A DNA stretch of 5,642 bases, taken from Candidatus Absconditabacterales bacterium. Lineage in GTDB: Bacteria > Patescibacteriota > Gracilibacteria > Absconditabacterales > Absconditicoccaceae. The stretch is from assembly GCA_937965925.1 (NCBI GenBank), contig CALCME010000003.1:1-5642 (forward strand). The letters are read 5' to 3'. Each line of letters begins with the position of its first letter. Position 1 is the stretch's first letter. The position numbers and the translations under genes are program-made. Of this stretch, positions 1 through 5,642 are shown in pieces. The notes beneath the pieces were generated by a model. That model did not search any database. It saw only the letters and a list, made by a program, of their open reading frames with translations, and was not told the DNA's origin.

Positions 1-476
1 CCATCTATAATTCGATCTTTAATGTTGTTGTGTTGGAAGTATGTTGCAAGTTTATCTACAAGATATCCTTTCCCATATCATCACAAATCAAACGAACTGT
101 TTGTTCATAGAGTTATTTTTTTTCCTTCTATCTGCAGCTCACTTCAATGAATGTTTCACGTTTGTTTTTTGGTGAATGAGTATTCAGCATCATATCATAA
201 CTGCTCCAAGACTGTTCAGACGAATGGAGAAAAATATCCATCTGATTGTCTATGAGCATCTTGTCCTATCTGGATAAGGTCCAGTAATTCATCATTTGCG
301 ATGATTGTTTTTTTGTTGTTCAGATGAGAAATCACAGACGACTCCAGAAATCTAGAATAGTTTTTTTCAAACTGACTCAACATACTCTTTATAGGTGAGT
401 GATGGTCTGTGGTTGAATATCTATATCAGATATTTCGTATTGTTCCTAGTGCCTGTGTTGTCATTGTTTGAATCAT
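1..476 (-). CDS. apbE: FAD:protein FMN transferase (ApbE family), 3' end cut by window edge
   Basis: ApbE enzymes use FAD to attach FMN covalently to a Thr/Ser of FMN-binding-domain proteins. Seen here with UGA = Gly: the N-terminal ALGT signature (residues 9-12), followed by Ile and a CGA codon (Trp14 if CGA = Trp); a YFSPFVG stretch near residues 81-87, equivalent to the usual F-D-P-T-V-G with Asp replaced by Ser; and the strong FDLGGYGKGYLVDK block (129-142), then a strand leading to IIDGG at the edge. 158 residues are visible, about half of a normal ApbE. The chosen ATG overlaps the upstream stop (TAATG), which suggests translational coupling; in-frame ATGs at 464 and 488 are alternatives. 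No signal peptide or lipobox is visible. It lies directly downstream of its probable substrate, the FMN-binding lipoprotein, in one operon. Family assignment is firm; the exact start is not. Confidence 0.87.
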
Positions 477-934
477 TATGATTGTCATTGGTCAACGATT
501 GTTTGAATTTCTTTGATGGCATCATTGAATGCTCGGGATGTTGTTGATGCTGAACTAATGTATATCGCATTACTTTCACTAAGTTTTTTTCATACAACTT
601 TCCCTTCAATTTGCTGTGCAAATTGAGCTTGATGTTTTGCTGATTTTGGTGAGCTATTTTTCTGAATTATATCTAACTCTGTGATTGTTTCTCAATCTAA
701 CGTTACACTAACGGTTAACCATGCTGGATGAGCCTCTACCGAATCCCCTTTTTTTGCTGCATATATTATTTGAGTTGCAGTTATTGTTTGGGATGTGGAG
801 AGTTCTTGTACAAGGTCTCACTCTGAAGTAGGTGGTGTAGTAGTTGATGATATATTCTCTCATCATCAACATCATATGAGTGTCAAAGATACAAGAACAA
901 GAAAAGTAAAAGTAGCCTGTTTTGATGTTTTCAT
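476..934 (-). CDS. FMN-binding-domain lipoprotein (probable ApbE substrate)
   Basis: 152 residues under UGA = Gly. The N-terminus is a lipoprotein signal: basic start (MKTSKQ), hydrophobic stretch 8-20, lipobox L19-I20-G21-C22, then three glycines encoded by consecutive TGA codons. A Ser/Thr/Pro-rich linker (29-50) leads to a compact FMN_bind-like domain (about 52-147), with a beta-strand pair around LTVSVTLDGETITELDI (72-89) and the C-terminal motif region ISSASTTS (126-133) followed by an AFNDAIKEI helix. In the family this motif is normally D-x-x-S-G-A-T, with the Thr carrying FMN; here Asp, Gly and Thr are all replaced and Ser130 sits at the acceptor position. The protein should sit lipid-anchored outside the cytoplasmic membrane as an electron carrier. 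Its start lies 11 nt after the reductase stop, and its stop overlaps the apbE start. FMN_bind is inferred from the overall pattern and neighbours, so confidence is lower than for the neighbours. Confidence 0.8.
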
Positions 935-945
935 GTATAATATAA

Positions 946-2259
946 TTACATAGTAAAAGGTTCAAAAGCTATTTTATCAGGTGGTACTCACAGTCATAGA
1001 AGCATCTTTGTTACTTCCTTGATCACTGCTCCACCACCACATAAATAGAAGTGAGCTGATCACAAACTTACTCATAGTGTTTTTTTGATTATGTCGGGAG
1101 TGATCCTTGTGTTTGTGATTTGATTTGATTTGTTGGCATGAGATTCACGAGAAAGAATGTGGACGCAATCTTGATCTAGATGAGATTCTAACTCTGTTTC
1201 GTAGACAATATCTTTTTTTGTTTTGTTGAGATATAAAAGCTTAATATCCTTGGTCATCGAATAATTGTGTATGATATCGTAGAACGGGGTGATTCATATT
1301 CATGCTGCTATGCACACAATTGGTGACTGAATCGTTTCTATCTCTTGCATGAACACTCCGTAAGGACCATCTAGGGTTATCTGATCTCAAGCAGCTATGG
1401 TAGTTAGTTCTGTAGTAAACTTTCCATAGACTTTGTATGCTATTTTTACTACGGAGGTGTTTTTATTATATGATAGAATGGTAAATGGATGAGACTCACC
1501 TCCAGGACGAATCTGCATATACATAAATTGTCATTCTGTATAGTCAATAGCGTCCGGAAGAGACAATTCGAGCTCATAGATATCTTTCGTTTTACTGGTG
1601 TGAGCGAGCACAGTTGTTGGTATTTTTAGGTATCCATATTGGTAGGCAATTCTTACCGCCATAGCAACAAGCAGAACTCATCATATCAAGAGCCAATATC
1701 AGCGAACAAGAGGCAGCTCTGCAATCATCGTCCCCGTATATCGGCCATGAAACCAGACTCATATAAATGCTGGATAAGAAAGAAGATGCACTCGATGTCG
1801 AGATCTATATGACAAGAGCTTCCTAGACAGAATACTCGTGATCAAGACAATAAGTATCAAATCAAATGAGATTTTTCAGATACTGATCCAACCCTCTATT
1901 GCATCACTAAAATCTAAGCTAAATACATATAACCAACTCGTTCCATACGAGATCACTGACGCTATAGGATGAAAAATAAGTGACATGAGTGTCCCAATTC
2001 AGAGTCGCTTATGAAGCCCGTTAATTCGAAAGAAATCTTTTGTGAACCAGGCAAACATTGGTCTAATTCACAGAATCACTTGTCGAGTCATTATTCACAT
2101 TCACAAGAGTCATGATACTCCCATAATATAGTACCGAGCTTCATCGTACGAAAACCAATTGATTGAAAATGGTTGTGAAAAAAAAAGAAGAAGCAAGAGA
2201 GAAAGGACTAGCACAAATATGAATATCTTTTCTTTTGACGTTGAGGACAGTTGATGCAT
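946..2259 (-). CDS. NOX/ferric-reductase-type transmembrane flavohemoprotein, NAD(P)H oxidoreductase
   Basis: 437 residues, usual length for bacterial ferric-reductase-like proteins. The N-terminal half holds about six membrane helices (near 12-30, 44-62, 86-106, 132-148, 158-172, 186-207). His83/His97 and His158/His171 are spaced 14 and 13 residues apart, the same spacing as the bis-heme ligands of NOX2, so two b hemes across the membrane are expected. The C-terminal half is an FNR-type module: EGQF (242-245), FAD motif HPFTILS (257-263), DGPYGVF (297-303), nucleotide-binding AAGIGITP (318-325), CGGG (407-410, usually CGP) and terminal FEPF. UGA gives Gly in the nucleotide loop; CGA gives Trp in the SWHWVHLLSY helix, where relatives carry Trp. 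It probably passes electrons from cytosolic NAD(P)H to the outer face, where the lipoprotein encoded 11 nt downstream could accept them. ATG at 2259 is the first after in-frame TAG-TAA stops. The physiological acceptor is unknown. Confidence 0.9.
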
Positions 2260-2289
2260 CTGTTGAGAAGAGGGTGAGTAAATTGGAGA

Positions 2290-2318
2290 AAGTCATTACT
2301 AGTATCTAGTAATGACTT
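2290..2318 (-). terminator. Perfect 13-bp hairpin, probable terminator of the exported-protein gene
   Basis: Arms AAGTCATTACTAG and CTAGTAATGACTT pair perfectly around a 3-nt loop. It starts 31 nt after the stop at 2349 and ends 31 nt before the start at 2259. On the minus strand it is followed by TCTCC, so the U-tract is poor; termination may be partial. It could also control read-through into the redox operon. Confidence 0.55.
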
Positions 2319-2348
2319 CAATAGCTATTTCAACTCAAGATATTAGGT

Positions 2349-2987
2349 TTATGCTTCTTGGATATTTCTGTTTCCTCTAGATCCTCTTGAGCTTCCATCA
2401 GTTATTTTTCAACTTCCTCTCTTTGCTCCGTTTTTTTTGTGTCCCTTTCCTTTTTTTGCTCTTACTGGAAGTTCTCCGTTTTCATTATAGTACGTTACTA
2501 GTTCATTAAATTTTTCAATTTTTTCTTCTTCTGTTTTCTCTTCTTTCTGACTCTTTCTCTCGCTTTTTCTTGCGATACGAGCTTCGATTTCAACTTTTTC
2601 TTCATCAGTAACTGTTGCTAGTCTTTCAGCTATTTTCGCTTCTTTCATTGTTTCCTTCTCTGCTTTGAACGTCTCTTTTAATGATGAGAATGTCTCATAA
2701 TCTCCTGCAGCAACTGCAGCTTCCATTTGAGCTTTTCTTACAGTTTTTTGTACAGTCTTTTCTACGATCTCAGCAAATTTTTCTGCATCTATCTTTTCTT
2801 GAGCCTCTGCGGAAAGAAGAGAGTAATCGTTTGCTTCAACTGCAATACTAATCTCTTCATGGTCAATTCATCTTTCTCAGTTCTCTCATTGACCTCAAAA
2901 TGCGAACGTTGATGCTGTTGTGATTGCTACTACTCATCAGATAAGTGCTACTCATAGAATTGATAACGTTTTTGAAGAATGTTTCAT
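2349..2987 (-). CDS. Exported Lys/Glu-rich helical protein with basic Gly-rich tail, function unknown
   Basis: 212 residues under UGA = Gly; not a family I can name. Residues 1-29 look like a Sec signal peptide (basic start, hydrophobic 8-25, plausible cleavage after TFA at 27-29). A short glycine-rich linker (31-40) precedes a long, highly charged alpha-helical region (about 43-165), likely partly coiled coil. Two related segments, AVEANDYSLLS (49-59) and AVAAGDYETFS (91-101), suggest a duplicated helical unit with an [N/G]DY turn. The tail (176-208) is rich in Lys, Arg, Gly and Ser (GKGHKKNGAKRGS, then SSRGSRGNR) and is probably disordered and polyanion-binding. In the standard code only the piece from Met88 to Ser192 is visible, which hides the signal peptide and tail. 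It stands alone on the minus strand: its upstream neighbour is divergent and a hairpin follows the stop. Roles at the cell surface are conjecture. Confidence 0.85.
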
Positions 2988-3227
2988 TAGTAAGGGTATA
3001 TAGATTAAAAAGTGTTAAAGGCATCAGGCATTGATCAACATGTCTCTTCCTCTACACCACATCTATACTGATCAACCTTAAATTATTCTTAAGTCTTTGA
3101 AAAACACAGTCAATAAGGCCTCTCTCTGTTTTATAAACAAAAGACGGGATAGTGTCTCTGATTTCTCTTGTAATATCTTATATAAACTACAATAAGTGAT
3201 TATGTTTATTTCCTTTCTCTCATACAA
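2988..3227. promoter_or_regulatory. Divergent intergenic region (promoters expected in both directions)
   Basis: 240 bp between the divergently transcribed exported-protein and rhodanese genes, so both promoters should lie here. No open frame of note. Visible: two copies of TGATCAAC (3032-3039 and 3069-3076), each holding the palindrome TGATCA; a short inverted repeat CTTAA/TTAAG around 3077-3093; and AT-rich TATA-like stretches close to both starts. No strong consensus promoter stands out, so exact elements are not assigned. Confidence 0.5.
3168..3193 (+). promoter_or_regulatory. Weak candidate promoter or operator upstream of the rhodanese gene
   Basis: TACAAT (3188-3193) resembles a -10 box and lies 34 nt before the ATG. 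The best -35-like element, TTGTAA at 3168, is only 14 bp upstream, shorter than ideal. The arms TTGTA and TACAA form an inverted repeat with a 15-nt spacer, so the site could equally be an operator. Confidence 0.22.
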
Positions 3228-3830
3228 ATGAAACAACTCTTACGAACAATTTGCCTTACTCCCCTCTTGTTTCTATCATCTGTTCTCAGTGCATATCAAG
3301 CCACATCAGTAGACGAGCTTCTTTTGTCTTCATTACAGCCGAAAATTGATCGTTTGTGAGAAACAAATCCTTCGCGTTTAGCTACTATTTTTACCAAGGT
3401 TGAACTCCTCACAGCTACCATACAAGAGTGAACGAGATTACATTATCTTTTATCAGAAATTCACATCAGCATGCAGAGTGCATTAGCTCCACTTCCCCCA
3501 TCTTGATCAGCGCTTTCATCAGCAGTATTTGATGAGATCAGCAAAAAATCAGATGTGATCGTTATCGATCTTAGAACCGATCAGGAACTCCTAGAAACGT
3601 GAGTGATTGCTCAGATAGATGAACAGAAAGATGTTTATATCCCAACTCGTGTCGAAGAACTCGAGGAGCTAGATCCATCTCAGACCTATTTGCTGTACTG
3701 TAGAAGTGGAAATAGAAGCGGAAGAATAACAGATCGCCTTGCGGATCTATGATTTACGTCTGTGTATGATCTAGACGGATGAATCTGACAGCGAGGTGAA
3801 GATTGATACTCTTTGGTGAACTGGGAGTAG
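3228..3830 (+). CDS. Exported single-domain rhodanese-like sulfurtransferase
   Basis: 200 residues under UGA = Gly. Residues 1-22 form a Sec signal peptide (MKQLLxT, hydrophobic core, cleavage near LSA/Y), so the protein acts outside the cytoplasm. Residues 26-95 are a helical segment not part of the rhodanese fold. The rhodanese domain follows: VIVIDLRTDQEL (110-121), central strand YLLYC with catalytic Cys158 in the CRSGNRSG loop (158-165), and the terminal GGIGQ-x-GEDGYSLV. At 3792-3794, where rhodaneses have the Trp of GGxxxW, the codon is CGA, one of the best clues that CGA means Trp here. The loop arginines are all AGA. Rhodaneses carry sulfur as a Cys persulfide; the partner cannot be told. 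The hydrolase gene follows after 36 nt on the same strand, so they are probably co-transcribed. Catalytic features are intact. Confidence 0.9.
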
Positions 3831-3866
3831 ATTTGATCTGTACTCTTTAGTCGTTAAATACCCCAC

Positions 3867-4418
3867 ATGAAATATGTGATCATCCACTGAACGCTCTGAC
3901 ATCCAGAGGAGAATCGGATCCCTCGATTGAAATCTCAATTAGAATCAAAAGGACATACGGTGTATGTTCCCCACTTCCCTACCCCGGAGAATCAAAATCT
4001 TACCAGTCGATGTGCTGTTCTCCAAGAACAAGCTCTTTTTGTATTTGACGAAGAGACGATATTGATATGACATAGTCTTGGGGCCTTATATATCTTGCAT
4101 ATTTTGGAGATGGAGAGATCAAAGAAAATTCAAGCTTCTGTCCTTGTCTCAGGATTTACACGTGAGCTATGAATCGAGTCGTTTGATACGATCAATGCTG
4201 CTTTCTTGAAAGATGATTTCAACTGGGAGAGGATTAGATGAAATGTAGAGCATATTACCCTTTTTCATGGAGAGAATGATCCGTATGTTTCAATGGAACA
4301 AACTAAGCGCTTACAAGAAATGCTGGAGTGCGAACTGTTGGTTATACCAAACTGAGGACATTTGAATGAGAATGCTGGGTATGGCGAGTTTGATGAATTG
4401 CTTAGGGTTGTGTCGTAA
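3867..4418 (+). CDS. RBBP9/YdeN-type alpha/beta serine hydrolase
   Basis: 183 residues under UGA = Gly, full length for this small cytosolic hydrolase family. Seen: N-terminal strand VIIHGTLGHP (4-13, two glycines by TGA); nucleophile elbow GHSLG (68-72) with Ser70; acidic residue Asp138 in HGENDPYV; catalytic His165 in NGGHLN. The family signature N-W-x-P-W-L after the first strand appears here as N-CGG-I-P-CGA-L (codons at 3915 and 3924), and the Trp after the LPTP segment is replaced by CGA at 4008. All three fit CGA/CGG = Trp and none fits Arg. PHFPTPENQ (35-43) is also typical. The substrate is unknown; relatives hydrolyse small esters or peptides in vitro. There is no signal peptide. 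It is probably the second gene of the rhodanese transcript and converges with the minus-strand SDR gene. Confidence 0.9.
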
Positions 4419-4439
4419 TGCGTTCTTTTGCACACAACC
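4406..4439 (+). terminator. Possible hairpin across the hydrolase stop codon
   Basis: GGTTGTGT (4406-4413) and ACACAACC (4432-4439) form an 8-bp stem around an 18-nt loop. The left arm lies in the last codons of the hydrolase and the loop contains its TAA. The loop is large and no T-run follows, so it may not terminate transcription. Confidence 0.28.
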
Positions 4440-4448
4440 TCCTCTCCT

Positions 4449-4505
4449 TTCGATGAGTTTGAGCACTGCTGGAGGTCCATATGTATTGCACACTACTACT
4501 TTCAT
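4449..4505 (-). pseudogene. N-terminal remnant of a quinone-oxidoreductase-type MDR gene
   Basis: From ATG at 4505 the first 19 codons read MKVVVCNTYGPPAVLKLIE, close to the conserved N-terminus of zinc-independent MDR proteins (quinone oxidoreductase/NADPH:quinone reductase, typically MKAVVxxxYGPPEVLKLxE). After Glu19 the similarity stops at once, and the frame runs into the antisense of the hydrolase 3' end. The expected next segment (a proline, then the strand reaching the catalytic domain) is absent in all three minus frames. The remnant begins 40 nt after the SDR stop on the same strand, as expected for the former next gene of that operon. Most of it has apparently been deleted. Chance resemblance is the alternative; a 19-residue match beginning at an ATG in the right place makes this less likely. 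Confidence 0.55.
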
Positions 4506-4545
4506 AGCAAAAGATCTGATAGAATAAAAGCTAGCTTGTTCTGTC

Positions 4546-5253
4546 TTATTCTTTGTTGTATAAAACTGGCATTTTTCATTTCCATCTCTTCCACAAAATT
4601 TCTTCGGTGATCAACCTCATCATGAAATTTCAAACGTTAATACGACTGGTCTTTCATGGATCAAATATACAGTCTCTAATTGGTGATTCGTATGCTATAT
4701 ATTCGGTTACTGTGTCCTCGTCTATGAGAGCATCTGGGCGAACAGCTACCCAATTTTCATACGGATTGAGCCTAAGATAATCTGCTGCTTGTTCGTTGTC
4801 TAGGTGAAGAGGGAAAAACGTACGAAGTAATCGTAAAACGAGCTTTTGTTTTTTAGATACGGTTTCTTTTATTCCTCTGTTTGTGTTGGCTACGGTATTC
4901 ATAAGTATGATTTTAATCTGCTTTTGTGAAGACAATTTTTCATTAGCTGCGTATACAAGCTTCATAGCATCTGTAACTAGTTTTCTTGGGTGTAAAAACA
5001 TACCTCTAAATGTGAGATTGTGTCCAAGACAAGATACGACAGCCTCACAACCCGTCAAATTCTTCACCATATCATCTACACTCATCTGAGAAATACTTGC
5101 AGTGATAAGTGTTAGGTTGCTATTAGTCTTCCAAGAGTCTGGGATACTACTTGAAGCACGTACTACAGCTTTTACTTTCTTTCACTCGTTCAATACCTGT
5201 TGTACGACATGTTTTCATGTAGCGCCACTAGCTCAAAGTATTAGTACTGTCAT
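4546..5253 (-). CDS. NmrA-like atypical SDR, NAD(P)-binding Rossmann protein
   Basis: 235 residues under UGA = Gly. It opens with a strand and the dinucleotide loop GASGATG (7-13), where Gly7 and Gly13 are TGA codons. A second strand ends in VVR (30-32), typical of NADP-preferring atypical SDRs. VVSCLGHN (72-79) follows the expected fourth strand, MNTVAN (118-123) replaces the usual V-S-S region, and WVAVRPDAL (168-176) and KTSRINVGNFM (201-211) match the C-terminal part of NAD(P)H-binding/NmrA-like proteins. No YxxxK active site is seen, as is usual in this subgroup, so it may be a reductase/epimerase or a redox-sensing binder. A membrane-protein gene precedes it by 58 nt, and the MDR remnant follows by 40 nt, suggesting an oxidoreductase operon that has decayed. 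Translated in the standard code it loses its first 56 residues, including the NAD(P) loop. Confidence 0.87.
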
Positions 5254-5311
5254 AATTTTAAAAATTAAGAATAAAAGATATCTTGTTTTTCCTATTCGGA
5301 AAGTGAAATTA

Positions 5312-5642
5312 CTAGCTTATGTTTTTGTTTATGCTAGCCCTCTTCTGGGCTCTTATCTTCACCTCCCAGCGATACAGTTTTCTCAGGAGAAATAGTGCAT
5401 AAATCCCTCAGGCAGTTGCAATCACATAAAATACCGTCATATGTAAACTTTCAGGGAGGTGCAATCACTCATAGAGTCTCTGTCAGAGAGCTCTATTTGG
5501 CAGGAGAGTAAACAAGAAGGCAATGGTGAGCCCGATATATGTTCATAGCATATCAGAGTTGTGCTGGAGTCGTTTTTTCTGTGTCCCAAAATATATTCAC
5601 CTAGTAATGAAAAAGATCGTAACGATAGAAAAGATATGGAGT
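5312..5642 (-). CDS. Multi-spanning membrane protein, C-terminal part (DUF2306-like), 5' end outside window
   Basis: 109 residues are visible up to a TAG at 5312, read with UGA = Gly. Three hydrophobic helices are apparent (about 1-19, 33-48 and 66-86 of the visible part). A short loop KK-x-LQHNSDMLGTYIGL (22-39) with His27 and Met31, followed by TLLPNRALG (45-53), resembles the H-x-x-x-M and L-P-x-R-x-x-G pattern of DUF2306-type integral membrane proteins, whose function is unknown. The tail is basic (RKLYRWEVKIRAQKR) and should be cytosolic. Residue 24 is a CGA codon. The other two minus frames are interrupted by TAG or TAA or lack protein-like character. It lies upstream of the SDR gene with a 58-nt gap and may share its transcript. 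The family call is a resemblance only; membrane protein is firm. Confidence 0.72.

Noticed and set aside
859..879. CATCAT-type simple repeat
   Set aside because: It encodes the lipobox Cys and the run of TGA-coded glycines after it, so it is coding sequence.
421..1257. Short minus-strand standard-code reading frames at 421-621, 708-965 and 1072-1257
   Set aside because: The 1072-1257 frame is a UGA-free fragment of the reductase; the other two are out of frame with the lipoprotein and ApbE genes, which explain the region under UGA = Gly.
2727..2912. Plus-strand frame of 61 residues
   Set aside because: Antisense of the exported helical protein; its F/S-rich composition mirrors the Lys/Glu codons of the real gene.
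4428..4493. Direct repeat TTGCACAC at 4428 and 4486 as a deletion or insertion footprint
   Set aside because: Eight bases are too short to mean much; it could relate to the MDR deletion but nothing else supports it.
4428..5395. Plus-strand frames at 4428-4610, 4553-4780, 4883-5089 and 5102-5395
   Set aside because: They lie antisense to the SDR and membrane-protein genes, share no recognisable motif, and contain long hydrophobic stretches typical of antisense shadows.
5471..5492. Palindrome-like AGAGTCTCT/AGAGAGCTCT stretch
   Set aside because: It lies inside the coding frame of the membrane protein (LGQRL region) and has no position suited to a terminator.
1..5642. Degenerate or pseudogenised region with many in-frame stops
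   Set aside because: Only TGA is involved, TAA and TAG occur once at each gene end, and catalytic residues are intact; a changed code explains everything.
1..5642. UGA as tryptophan (mycoplasma-type code) or selenocysteine
   Set aside because: UGA falls on conserved glycines, not Trp or Cys positions, and is far too frequent for selenocysteine; TGG is still used for Trp.

Overview
The window is AT-rich bacterial DNA that only reads as genes under a changed genetic code. In the standard code almost every frame is broken. When UGA is read as glycine, eight continuous coding regions appear and cover most of the window. UGA then falls on invariant family glycines: the Rossmann GASGATG, the GHSLG nucleophile elbow, the DLGG of ApbE, the GIG of a flavoreductase and a lipobox. 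Reading UGA as glycine is known from the Patescibacteria/CPR lineages Absconditabacteria (SR1) and Gracilibacteria. CGA, and one CGG, also fall repeatedly where the families have tryptophan, and never at an Arg I recognise as family-invariant. Together these point to Absconditabacteria (order Absconditabacterales), for which I recall a computational prediction of CGA/CGG to Trp. All translations below use UGA = Gly and CGA/CGG = Trp.

Left third, minus strand (about 2259 down to 1): a tight operon of a NOX/ferric-reductase-type transmembrane flavohemoprotein, an FMN-binding-domain lipoprotein and an ApbE FAD:protein FMN transferase cut by the window edge. Its likely job is to move electrons from cytosolic NAD(P)H through FAD and two membrane hemes to FMN held covalently on a surface lipoprotein. 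The final acceptor cannot be seen. Upstream on the same strand (2987-2349) is an exported Lys/Glu-rich helical protein of unknown function, separated from the operon by a perfect 13-bp hairpin that looks like its terminator.

Middle: a 240-bp divergent intergenic region (2988-3227), then a plus-strand pair made of an exported single-domain rhodanese (3228-3830) and an RBBP9/YdeN-type serine hydrolase (3867-4418).

Right, minus strand, convergent with that pair: the C-terminal part of a multi-spanning membrane protein (resembling DUF2306), an NmrA-like atypical SDR, and, just downstream, a short remnant that reads like the N-terminus of a quinone-oxidoreductase-type MDR protein.

None of the eight starts has a recognisable Shine-Dalgarno sequence. 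No RNA genes, insertion sequences or CRISPR repeats were seen.
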